Below are positions 1-5,705 of a stretch of DNA of 5,705 nt, piece by piece. Origin of the DNA: Rhizobiaceae bacterium. GTDB lineage: Bacteria; Pseudomonadota; Alphaproteobacteria; Rhizobiales; Rhizobiaceae. The position numbers and the translations under genes are program-made. The notes beneath the pieces are model-generated. The model searched no databases. It was given only the letters and a program-made list of their open reading frames with translations, and was not told the origin of the DNA. The stretch covers positions 1 through 5,705 of the forward strand of contig CAJYRE010000119.1 of NCBI GenBank assembly GCA_913776675.1. Direction: 5' to 3'. Each line of letters begins with the position of its first letter. The stretch's first letter is position 1.

Positions 1-714
1 CTTTGGTGCGGGCTGCCGGGCAGTTATGCTGCCGAAATCGTTGCTCCTGCCGGTTTTGACTGGCTGCTGTTCGATACGGAGCATTCACCAAGTGATGTCC
101 TCACGGTGCTACCACAATTGCAGGCCGTGGCACCCTATGAGGTTTCGCCGGTCGTTCGACCAGCGTTCAATGATCCTGTGCTGATCAAACGCTTTCTCGA
201 CATTGGCGTTCAAACTCTTCTGATCCCCTTTGTGCAGAACGCAGAGGAAGCCAAAGCCGCTGTCGATGCCACACGATACCCGCCGAATGGCTTCAGAGGT
301 GTTTCGGCGCTGACGCGGGCCACCCGGTTCGGCAGAGTGAAGAATTATGCTCAACGCGCTGAACAGGAGCTTTGCGTGCTTGTTCAGGTTGAAACGCGCG
401 AAGCCCTTGCGAATATCGAAGCGATGGCATCGGTGGATGGTGTGGACGGCATCTTCATTGGGCCGGCTGATCTTGCTGCAAGTTTCGGCTATCCCGGCCA
501 ACCTGGCCAGCCGGAGGTGGTCGAGGCAATCGAAACGGCAATCGCCTTGCTCAAACGCCTTGGTAAACCGGCCGGAATTTTGACGCCGGATGAAAAATTC
601 GCGGCACGTTGCATCGAACTGGGTACGCTTTTCACGGCTGTTGGCGTAGATGTAGCTTTGTTGGCGCGCGGGTCCGAGGCACTTGCCAGTCGGTTTCAGG
701 CACAAAAAGGATAA
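1..714 (+). CDS. HpcH/HpaI-family class II aldolase (4-hydroxy-2-oxoheptanedioate aldolase-like), 5' truncated by window edge
   Basis: Reading frame 1 is open from base 1 to the TAA at 712-714, giving 237 residues. From memory of E. coli HpcH/HpaI (about 262 aa), roughly 17 N-terminal residues lie outside the window; the GTG at 106 is internal and not the start. Family residues can be placed (window numbering): the catalytic-base His28 in FDTEHSP, the substrate-binding Arg53 in VVRP, and the metal ligands Glu131 (VQVETREA) and Asp157 (IGPADLAAS). The [10 protein letters not shown] loop and the C-terminal [16 protein letters not shown] also match. The family is cytosolic and cleaves 4-hydroxy-2-oxo acids to pyruvate (or a related 2-oxo acid) and an aldehyde using a divalent metal. 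Exact substrate is uncertain: homoprotocatechuate-pathway, 2-keto-3-deoxy sugar acid and promiscuous members look alike. All visible catalytic residues are intact. No clear terminator follows. Confidence 0.93.
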   Translation, partial: LWCGLPGSYAAEIVAPAGFDWLLFDTEHSPSDVLTVLPQLQAVAPYEVSPVVRPAFNDPVLIKRFLDIGVQTLLIPFVQNAEEAKAAVDATRYPPNGFRGVSALTRATRFGRVKNYAQRAEQELCVLVQVETREALANIEAMASVDGVDGIFIGPADLAASFGYPGQPGQPEVVEAIETAIALLKRLGKPAGILTPDEKFAARCIELGTLFTAVGVDVALLARGSEALASRFQAQKG

Positions 715-727
715 CAGGGGCAGGAGA

Positions 728-752
728 TTATTTACCCTGAAAAATAAGGGTA
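728..752. promoter_or_regulatory. Two overlapping short inverted repeats, possible operator
   Basis: Two mutually exclusive dyads overlap here. TTATTT (728-733) is complementary to AAATAA (742-747), and TACCCT (733-738) is complementary to AGGGTA (747-752). Each has a 6-bp arm and an 8-nt spacer. They lie just upstream of the predicted promoter of the GGDEF/EAL gene, where an activator or repressor could bind. Neither is followed by a T-run, so a terminator for the aldolase gene is unlikely. Short AT-rich dyads arise by chance, so support is weak. Confidence 0.25.
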
Positions 753-762
753 CTTGAAGTTG

Positions 763-790
763 TTGAAATGTAATCGCTCATTAATAAGAT
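763..790 (+). promoter_or_regulatory. Candidate sigma-70-type promoter for the GAF-GGDEF-EAL gene
   Basis: TTGAAA (763-768) resembles a -35 box. After a 16-bp spacer, TAAGAT (785-790) resembles a -10 box. Transcription would start near 797, giving a leader of about 33 nt before the ATG at 830. The region is AT-rich compared with its surroundings. The match is by eye only; alphaproteobacterial promoters often deviate from this consensus. Confidence 0.4.
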
Positions 791-829
791 TGGCCTAATT
801 TATTTTGCTGAAGTAAACAGGCCGGGGCG

Positions 830-2647
830 ATGATGCTGAGAATGTTTCAAAACACGATCCTGGAGAGGATCGCCAAGGGTGATGCTTTGGCTGAAATCCT
901 TGATTTTCTCTGTCGGTCTGTTGAAGACATGGTGCCGGATATTGTCATCTCTATTCTCACTCTGGATCAACACGACTGTCTTCATCATTTGGCTGGCCCT
1001 TCTATTCCCGATTTCTACTCAAAGGCTATTGATGGTCTAAAAATCGGTGAAGGTGTTGGTTCTTGCGGAACGGCGGCCTATCGGGGAACGCCTGTTCTGG
1101 TTGAGGACATTGCCAGCCATCCCTTCTGGTCTCCTTTCAAGGCCTTGGCCAAGGAGGCCGGATTTCTGGCTTGCTGGTCCACTCCCATTATCTCCAACGA
1201 CAAGGTGCTTGGTACATTTGCATTTTATTTTCGGGAAACCCGCGGGCCGTCAGAATTCGAAGAAGCCATTGTGAAGGCGTGTGTCCATCTCTGCGCTATC
1301 GGGCTGGATCGTGAGTTGCGTTTGATGGAGCGTCGGCGCCTTGCTCATATGGATGCTCTGACCGGGTTGCCAAATCGCTCCAGATTTAACGAAGTGATTG
1401 CCCAGCAGGATGTCACGAAAGTCAAATGGGGTCTTTTGCTGATTGACCTCGATAATCTCAAACTGGTGAATGACACCTTCGGCCATCAGGCTGGTGACGA
1501 TCTTATTCAGGAGGTTGGACAGCGCCTTGCCTTGTTGAGTGATTATGATTGTGCATTTCGCCTCGGTGGTGATGAATTTGCAATCATTGTGCGCGGCAAC
1601 GAGTGTGTGGATCTTGGTTTTAATGCTGCCCATATTCTGGATAGCCTCAAAAATTCCTGTTCATGCGCTGGGCAGACAATCTATCCTGCGGGAACCATTG
1701 GTGGTGCGGTGGCTGTGTTGGGAGAGACCGTTGATCAGGTTCGGCAAAATGCCGATTTTGCTCTTTACGAGGCAAAAGAGCGATGTCGTGGACAGTTTTT
1801 GGAATATTCACGCAGCGCCTATTCCACCATTGAAAAACGCTTTCGGGCGTTTCAGCAGGTTTCAGAAGCGTTGCGGGATGGCCGAATTGACGCCTATTAT
1901 CAGCCAATTATCGATTTTCAAACTGGCCGCATCGTCGGGATGGAAGCACTCTGCCGTTTAATAACGCCCCTCGGTGATGTTGTGTCCGCCTCTGATTTTC
2001 AGGATGTGACGAATGATGTGAAGCTGGGCGCAGAATTGACCAGTAGAATTCTGCATATTGTTGCGCAAGATGCACGGACATGGATTGGAGAAGGACTGTT
2101 TTTGGGCCGCATCGGCCTGAATGTGTCGGCTGGAGATTTTCTGGATGGCCGCCTGACAGATAAAATTATCAGCGTTCTGGACGAGGCGGGTATTGCAACC
2201 GAGTCGATTGTTATCGAGTTGACGGAGTCAATTTATATTGGTCGCCATGAGCAATGCGTGATCGAGCAGATTGTTAAACTGCGCGAAGCGGGAATATTGG
2301 TTGCGCTCGATGATTTTGGTACGGGCTTTGCTTCCCTTACCCATTTGCTGACCGTTCCTCTGGATATTATCAAGATTGACCGCGTGTTTGTTGAGCGGAT
2401 GATGAATGATCATTCTGCTGCTGTGATTGTGGAGGCGTTGCTTTCCATTTCCAACAAGCTGGGCTTCCGGGTCATTGCAGAAGGCATAGAAACGCAGGAA
2501 CAATGCGATTTTCTGGCCGATCTCGGCTGTCTTCGCGGGCAGGGCTTTTTGTTTTCGCGGGCTGTTCATCGGGATGTGATTACGGCGCTTTTGTTGCAAA
2601 ATGGCCGGCAAACACATTATTTGCCACAGCAGGCTCTTGCAATTTAA
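830..2647 (+). CDS. GAF-GGDEF-EAL cyclic-di-GMP signalling protein (putative bifunctional diguanylate cyclase/phosphodiesterase)
   Basis: 605 aa, complete, with no membrane segment or signal peptide, so cytosolic. Domain order: GAF sensor about 20-165 (GSCGTAAYRG 78-86, CWSTPI 115-120); a short charged linker 160-172; GGDEF about 172-328 (MDALTGLPNR, metal Asp206 in LIDLDNLK, GGDEF 246-250, ALYEAKERCR 311-320); EAL about 337-595. GGDEF domains make c-di-GMP from two GTP; EAL domains hydrolyse it to pGpG. EAL catalytic positions are all visible: Glu372 (EAL), Asn431, Glu463, Asp494-Asp495 (DDFGTG), Lys515, Glu551 and Gln571, plus loop-6 Glu466. Both domains therefore look active. The inhibitory RxxD site, five residues before GGDEF, reads SDYD (237-240). 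GAF ligand unknown. The start is uncertain: ATGs at 830, 833 and 842, with only a weak GGGG (824-827) upstream. Wobble positions look more A/T-rich than in the neighbours. Probably monocistronic; converges with the minus-strand operon. Confidence 0.95.
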   Translation: MMLRMFQNTILERIAKGDALAEILDFLCRSVEDMVPDIVISILTLDQHDCLHHLAGPSIPDFYSKAIDGLKIGEGVGSCGTAAYRGTPVLVEDIASHPFWSPFKALAKEAGFLACWSTPIISNDKVLGTFAFYFRETRGPSEFEEAIVKACVHLCAIGLDRELRLMERRRLAHMDALTGLPNRSRFNEVIAQQDVTKVKWGLLLIDLDNLKLVNDTFGHQAGDDLIQEVGQRLALLSDYDCAFRLGGDEFAIIVRGNECVDLGFNAAHILDSLKNSCSCAGQTIYPAGTIGGAVAVLGETVDQVRQNADFALYEAKERCRGQFLEYSRSAYSTIEKRFRAFQQVSEALRDGRIDAYYQPIIDFQTGRIVGMEALCRLITPLGDVVSASDFQDVTNDVKLGAELTSRILHIVAQDARTWIGEGLFLGRIGLNVSAGDFLDGRLTDKIISVLDEAGIATESIVIELTESIYIGRHEQCVIEQIVKLREAGILVALDDFGTGFASLTHLLTVPLDIIKIDRVFVERMMNDHSAAVIVEALLSISNKLGFRVIAEGIETQEQCDFLADLGCLRGQGFLFSRAVHRDVITALLLQNGRQTHYLPQQALAI

Positions 2648-2656
2648 TTCATAATA

Positions 2657-3412
2657 TCACGCCTTTCGCGCTTGCCTGATCGTATTGGGTTCAAAATCAG
2701 CGAGAACACCACAATAGGTTTTTTGCACCGGTGCAGCATAGGCATTGGCTTTCGCGGTTGAAAGACCAAGTGAAACAAGTGCTTCTGCCTGTTTGACAGC
2801 CGCCGCGACTCCGTCAATCACCGGAATTTGGAATTCCTGCTGCAAGGTTTCCACTAGATCGGCCATACCTGCACAGCCAAGAATAATCGCATCAGGGCGA
2901 TCATCCCGAAGGGCAGCGGCAATCTCATCGCGTAGCCGCACACCGGCATTGGAAAGAGGGTCTTCCAGCGAAAGCACGGGAATATTGGCGGCGCGCACAA
3001 TGCAGCGCTGGGCGGCACCGTAGCGTTGAACCAGGTGTTCAATGGGGAGCCGTGAGCGTTCCATGGTGGTGACGATGGTGAAACGCTGGGCAATGAAGCT
3101 TGCTGTCGCAACGGCGGCCTCACACAAGCCAATCACCGGGATCTGTGCCAGGGCACGTGCTGCATCCAGGCCCGTATCATCAAAACACGCAATGATGGCG
3201 GCGTCTGCCCCTTCGTTTTCACCAAGGGCAATTTGTTGCAGCAGGCCCGGCACGGCCAGCGCTTCGTCATAATAACCTTCGATAGATTGCGGCCCCATGG
3301 TGGAGGTGCGCGGCACAATCGTTGTGCCGGCGCTGGCCACACGCCGCGCTGCATCCGCTGCGGTTTCAGTCATGGAAGCGGTGGTGTTGGGATTTACAAG
3401 AAGAATGCGCAT
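2657..3412 (-). CDS. Asp/Glu/hydantoin racemase family protein (hydantoin racemase, HyuE-like)
   Basis: 251 aa from the ATG at 3412, the family's usual length. It begins MRILLVNPNTT, the typical N-terminus of hydantoin racemases, and ends with LGLSTAKANAYAAPVQKTY, also characteristic. The family uses two cysteines as paired acid/base catalysts in a cofactor-independent 1,1-proton transfer; these are Cys76 (IIACFDDTG) and Cys180 (LGCAGMA). HyuE enzymes interconvert D- and L-5-substituted hydantoins in the cytosol; allantoin racemase and Asp/Glu racemases are relatives, so the exact substrate is inferred. Start choice: an in-frame TTG at 3427 would add five residues and overlap the permease stop by 4 nt, but it lacks a ribosome binding site. 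The ATG has a weak TGGA 6 nt upstream and matches the family N-terminus. It lies 11 nt after the PotC-like permease gene and is the last gene of the transporter operon. Confidence 0.88.
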   Translation of the reverse strand: MRILLVNPNTTASMTETAADAARRVASAGTTIVPRTSTMGPQSIEGYYDEALAVPGLLQQIALGENEGADAAIIACFDDTGLDAARALAQIPVIGLCEAAVATASFIAQRFTIVTTMERSRLPIEHLVQRYGAAQRCIVRAANIPVLSLEDPLSNAGVRLRDEIAAALRDDRPDAIILGCAGMADLVETLQQEFQIPVIDGVAAAVKQAEALVSLGLSTAKANAYAAPVQKTYCGVLADFEPNTIRQARKA

Positions 3413-3423
3413 GGAAAATCCAG

Positions 3424-4242
3424 TCAAGTCGCGCTACGGTTTCGGTTGAGGCGTCGGATGACAAAAAGAGTGACGATGATAATCAGAAACGAGAAGACGG
3501 TTGTAACCGTCCCCAGCGCATACAGAACGGGCGTGGTGACATTGGTGGTCATGCCGTAAATTTCCAGCGGCAGCGTGTTAAAGGTGCCGGCTGTCATCAA
3601 TGTTCTGGCAAATTCATCGTAGGAGAGGGAGAAGCCAAACAGGCCAACACCAATCAGGCTTGGGGCAATCATCGGCAGCAAGACATGGCGAAAGGTTTGC
3701 CATGCCGATGCCCCTAGATCGCGGGCTGCCTCTTCATAGGCCGGAGAAAAGCGGTTGAAGACCGCAAACATGATCAACACCCCAAACGGCAGGGTCCATG
3801 TGAGATGGGCCCCAAAGGCCGATGAATACCACGCAGGTTGAAAGCCCAATTGCTGGAAAACCACACCAATGCCCAGAGAAATAATGATTGATGGCACCAC
3901 AAGGCTGGCAACGGCCAGATAAAACAGCGCCGTTGCCCCGAAAAATCGTCTGCGGAAGGCAAGCCCGGCCAGCAAAGACACCACAACGGTGGCCACCATG
4001 ACCATCAGCCCCAGAATGAGTGAGCGGGTGAATGCTCCGCCAAAATCCCCCACTGCCTGCGTTTCAAACAGGTTGGCAAACCAGTGAAGAGACACGCCAT
4101 TGAGAGGAAAGGTCAATCCGCCATTTTCTCCCTGAAAGGACAGAACGACAATGGCTGACAACGGACCATAGAGAAAGAGTACGAAAAGCCCAAAGAAGGC
4201 AGCGAGCAGATAAAATTCACGGCTGCGTTTTTCTCGTCCCAT
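3424..4242 (-). CDS. ABC transporter inner-membrane permease, PotC-like (polyamine/opine-type importer)
   Basis: 272 aa, complete, binding-protein-dependent transport permease (MetI-like fold). Hydrophobic segments by eye: about 11-35, 72-94, 102-128, 146-163, 192-207 and 240-262, giving six helices with a short cytosolic N-terminus (MGREKRSREF). The cytoplasmic EAA loop that docks on the ATPase is clear at about 170-194 (YEEAARDLGASAW then LLPMIAPSL, with Gly177 and Leu189-Pro190). The SYDEFARTLMTAG stretch after the fifth helix is typical of PotC-type permeases. It pairs with the upstream PotB-like gene, whose stop is only 3 nt before this ATG. Substrate cannot be read from the permease: polyamines, opines and other small nitrogen compounds or acids are all served by this family. 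Confidence 0.92.
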   Translation of the reverse strand: MGREKRSREFYLLAAFFGLFVLFLYGPLSAIVVLSFQGENGGLTFPLNGVSLHWFANLFETQAVGDFGGAFTRSLILGLMVMVATVVVSLLAGLAFRRRFFGATALFYLAVASLVVPSIIISLGIGVVFQQLGFQPAWYSSAFGAHLTWTLPFGVLIMFAVFNRFSPAYEEAARDLGASAWQTFRHVLLPMIAPSLIGVGLFGFSLSYDEFARTLMTAGTFNTLPLEIYGMTTNVTTPVLYALGTVTTVFSFLIIIVTLFVIRRLNRNRSAT

Positions 4243-4245
4243 GGC

Positions 4246-5151
4246 TCATAGCTCCTTTCGAATATCAACAATGCGCAAGATTCCTGCCACCATCAGCAAC
4301 ACCAGAATGAGCAGCACAACTGCATTGGCGGCGGCTGCCGGATATTGCAGCAGCGACATCTGGTTTTTCATGATCAAGGCGACAGAGGCGCTTTGCCCGC
4401 CAGACATGATCTGTACGGTTGAAAAATCGGCCATGACCAACGTGACTACGAAAATGGTGCCAATGGCCATGCCGGGCTTGGCCAACGGCAAGATTACATT
4501 GGTGAGAATTTGCCAGCTTGAGGCTCCGGCATCGCGGGCGGCTTCCACCAGTGATTTATCAATACGCATCAAGGTGTTGAAGATGGGTGTGACCATGAAC
4601 AGCGTGTAGAGATGCACCATGGCGAGAATAACGGCGAAGTCTGAATAGAGAAGCCATTCGAGCGGTTGGGGGATGATGCCAGTGCCCACCAGTGCCTGAT
4701 TGATCAGCCCGTTTCGTCCCAGAACCGGGATCCAGGAAATCATGCGGATGACGTTGGATGTCAAAAACGGCACGGTGCAGACCAGAAACAACATGCTCTG
4801 CATGGCGGCTGTGCGAATGTGGAAGGCGAGAAAATAAGCAACCCAAAAGCCAATGAACAACGTGATGGCCCAGACGATGAACGCGAATTTCAGGGTGTTG
4901 AGATAGGTTTTCCACGTCACCCAGGAACCAAGCGTTTCCGTATAATTGAAGGTGACAAAGCCGGGATACATCTGGGCAAAATCATAATCCCAGAAGCTGA
5001 CCACCGCAATCATCATAATGGGCAGCAACAGAAAGCCACCCAGAATCAAGGCCAGAGGTGCGGCCTGCAAATAGGCAGGCAGCCACGCGGGCAAAACCAG
5101 TTTACGTCTGGGTTTGGGGGTGCCAACGCCGATAAATCGTACTGTTGCCAT
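4246..5151 (-). CDS. ABC transporter inner-membrane permease, PotB-like (polyamine/opine-type importer)
   Basis: 301 aa from the ATG at 5151. Hydrophobic segments by eye: about 29-53, 86-110, 117-137, 170-192, 227-247 and 273-294, the six-helix plan of PotB-type permeases, with a longer basic N-terminus (TPKPRRK). The EAA loop is at about 200-225: SLVEAARDAGASSWQ, then NVILPLAKPG, with Gly209 and Leu221-Pro222. Motifs TVPFLTSNVIRMISWIPVLGRNGLIN and MADFSTVQIMSGG are characteristic of the polyamine/opine group. Start choice: an in-frame ATG at 5169 would add six residues (MARGKT), but the ATG at 5151 has a good GAGAGGA 6 nt upstream, while 5169 has none. It follows the binding-protein gene after 56 nt containing a strong stem-loop and is tightly linked to the second permease. 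Confidence 0.92.
   Translation of the reverse strand: MATVRFIGVGTPKPRRKLVLPAWLPAYLQAAPLALILGGFLLLPIMMIAVVSFWDYDFAQMYPGFVTFNYTETLGSWVTWKTYLNTLKFAFIVWAITLFIGFWVAYFLAFHIRTAAMQSMLFLVCTVPFLTSNVIRMISWIPVLGRNGLINQALVGTGIIPQPLEWLLYSDFAVILAMVHLYTLFMVTPIFNTLMRIDKSLVEAARDAGASSWQILTNVILPLAKPGMAIGTIFVVTLVMADFSTVQIMSGGQSASVALIMKNQMSLLQYPAAAANAVVLLILVLLMVAGILRIVDIRKEL
4252..4256 (-). promoter_or_regulatory. Ribosome binding site of the PotC-like permease, inside the upstream gene
   Basis: AGGAG on the minus strand lies 9 nt before the ATG at 4242. It is formed by the last sense codons (Lys-Glu) of the PotB-like permease, whose TGA is at 4248-4246. This embedding suggests translational coupling and fixes the start of the second permease. 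Confidence 0.75.
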
Positions 5152-5157
5152 TGTTTT

Positions 5158-5164
5158 TCCTCTC
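5158..5164 (-). promoter_or_regulatory. Ribosome binding site deciding the PotB-like permease start
   Basis: GAGAGGA on the minus strand, 6 nt before the ATG at 5151. It lies downstream of the alternative in-frame ATG at 5169 and therefore supports the shorter 301-residue protein. It is 5 nt beyond the downstream arm (5170-5175) of the alternative hairpin described for the adjacent stem-loop. Confidence 0.7.
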
Positions 5165-5175
5165 GCCATCCAAAG

Positions 5176-5200
5176 TGCCCCCGCTTTGGCCGCGGGGGCA
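5176..5200 (-). terminator. GC-rich stem-loop after the binding-protein gene (partial terminator or mRNA-stabilising hairpin)
   Basis: A perfect 9-bp stem (5176-5184 with 5192-5200; arms TGCCCCCGC and GCGGGGGCA) closes a 7-nt loop, starting 7 nt after the TAA of the solute-binding protein. In the minus-strand transcript it is followed by CTTTGG rather than a long U-run, so full termination is unlikely. Stem-loops at this place in ABC import operons commonly protect the 3' end of the binding-protein message or cause partial termination, so that more binding protein than permease is made. That role is inferred here; the stem itself is plain in the sequence. Confidence 0.65.
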
Positions 5201-5207
5201 GGTCTGC

Positions 5208-5705
5208 TTAAGCGGCCATGAACTCGTTCCAGCGGCGAACCATGTAGCGGTCTTCGTCCATCACCGAGTTCCAGCAGGCAACTTTGCCCATGCGATCTTC
5301 AAAGGCTCCGCCATCGCGCACGGCACCGGCCTTTTCCATCACTTTGCCTTCGGGAGAGAGAATATCGTTTTGGGCTGGTTTGCCTTCGATCCAGTAACCC
5401 CACTCGTCGGCAGTCATGAAGTTTTTGGCGGTTTCCATGCAAGCCGAGTAATAGCCCTGACGGTTGAGATAACCGCCAACCCAGCCGGAAGTGTACCAGT
5501 TGATATATTCATAGGCGGCATCAAGCTGCGCACCCTTGAGGTGGGCCGCCAGACCAAGGCCGCCGCCCCAGGCACGATAGCCTTCCTTGAGCGGCTGGAA
5601 TTTGCAGGCGATGCCCTTGGAACGCACAGCCGCAACAGCAGGCGACCACATGGACTGAATGACCACTTCGCCGGAGGCCATCAGATTGACGCTTTCATCA
5701 AAGCT
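5208..5705 (-). CDS. ABC transporter periplasmic solute-binding protein, PotD-like, C-terminal part (5' end beyond window)
   Basis: The frame is open from the window edge (5705, SFDESVNL) to the TAA at 5210-5208, giving 165 C-terminal residues. PotD-type binding proteins are roughly 350-400 aa, so less than half is seen; signal peptide and N-lobe are missing, and the ATG at 5681 is internal. The fragment reads VNLMASGEVVIQSMWSPAV, then FQPLKEGYRAWGGGLGLAAHLKGAQLDAAYEYINWYTSGW, the late C-lobe pattern of polyamine-group extracellular binding proteins: a strand at the ligand cleft followed by the helix carrying DAAYEYINW. It ends in aromatic and charged residues (DRYMVRRWNEFMAA). It captures the substrate in the periplasm and delivers it to the two permeases encoded downstream. 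The ligand cannot be assigned because most of the pocket is outside the window. Confidence 0.88.
   Translation of the reverse strand, partial: SFDESVNLMASGEVVIQSMWSPAVAAVRSKGIACKFQPLKEGYRAWGGGLGLAAHLKGAQLDAAYEYINWYTSGWVGGYLNRQGYYSACMETAKNFMTADEWGYWIEGKPAQNDILSPEGKVMEKAGAVRDGGAFEDRMGKVACWNSVMDEDRYMVRRWNEFMAA

Noticed and set aside
109..705. Long minus-strand open frame (198 codons) opposite the aldolase gene
   Set aside because: The + strand frame has clear HpcH/HpaI motifs over its full length. The antisense translation is rich in His, Arg and Cys and resembles no family I know, as expected for a shadow of a GC-biased gene.
791..810. Possible sigma-54 (-24/-12) promoter, TTGG...TTGC, upstream of the GGDEF-EAL gene
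   Set aside because: The GG and GC elements are separated by 13 nt instead of the required 10, so the geometry is wrong.
792..823. Dyad GGCCT (792-796) / AGGCC (819-823) next to the start codon of the GGDEF-EAL gene
   Set aside because: Only 5 bp with a 22-nt loop, and the left arm lies upstream of the predicted transcription start, so it would not be in the mRNA.
715..829. c-di-GMP riboswitch or other structured leader ahead of the c-di-GMP gene
   Set aside because: The expected leader is only about 33 nt, and I see no GEMM-like conserved core in the interval. The AGGAG at 722-726 is not followed by any ATG/GTG/TTG-initiated frame of useful length.
2630..2678. CAGGC/GCCTG inverted repeat spanning the convergent stops as a bidirectional terminator
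   Set aside because: Arms are only 5 bp, separated by 39 nt, and no T-run follows on either strand.
4666..5211. 181-codon + strand open frame opposite the PotB-like permease
   Set aside because: The minus strand encodes a full permease with an EAA loop and six hydrophobic segments. The + frame gives a low-complexity Gln/His/Gly/Asn-rich product typical of antisense shadows of membrane-protein genes.
1..5705. A defence island, mobile element, CRISPR array or otherwise novel multi-gene system
   Set aside because: All genes belong to recognisable metabolic, transport or signalling families. No direct-repeat arrays, transposase or integrase motifs, tRNA-like ends or terminal inverted repeats were seen.

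Overview
The window looks like part of an alphaproteobacterial chromosome or large replicon, most likely Hyphomicrobiales (Rhizobium/Agrobacterium/Brucella-like). This is inferred from moderate-to-high GC, the style of the proteins and the gene content: a sugar/aromatic-acid aldolase, a polyamine-type ABC importer with a hydantoin-racemase-family enzyme, and a GAF-GGDEF-EAL protein. No species can be named from the sequence alone.

Layout. On the + strand, the window opens inside an HpcH/HpaI-type class II aldolase gene (1-714, 5' end missing). A 115-bp intergenic region follows, with nested short inverted repeats and a plausible sigma-70 promoter. Then comes a complete 605-codon gene for a soluble GAF-GGDEF-EAL cyclic-di-GMP protein (830-2647). 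It converges with a minus-strand operon, with only 9 bp between the two stop codons. Read in its own direction (right to left), the operon is: the 3' part of a periplasmic solute-binding protein gene (5705-5208, 5' end missing); a GC-rich stem-loop; a PotB-like permease (5151-4246); a PotC-like permease (4242-3424); and an Asp/Glu/hydantoin racemase (3412-2657). Junctions after the stem-loop are 3 and 11 nt, so the permeases and racemase are almost certainly co-transcribed.

How the genes work together. The solute-binding protein and two permeases are three of the four parts of a polyamine/opine-type (PotABCD-like) importer. The ATPase is not here and probably lies upstream of the binding protein, beyond position 5705. 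The racemase at the operon end suggests that the imported compound, or a product of it, has a racemisable centre next to a carbonyl, such as a hydantoin, a carbamoyl amino acid or a related nitrogen compound. This is inference. The aldolase, on the other strand and separated by the signalling gene, may belong to a different catabolic locus. The GAF-GGDEF-EAL gene has its own apparent promoter and is probably regulated separately.

Every part of the window is accounted for by these genes, and no gene-free stretch exceeds 300 bp. I saw no RNA genes, insertion sequences, CRISPR arrays or attachment sites. Nothing here is clearly a new system. The points most worth a second look are the racemase-transporter pairing, the apparently dual-active c-di-GMP enzyme without a canonical inhibitory site, and the stem-loop with a competing alternative fold between the binding-protein and permease genes.
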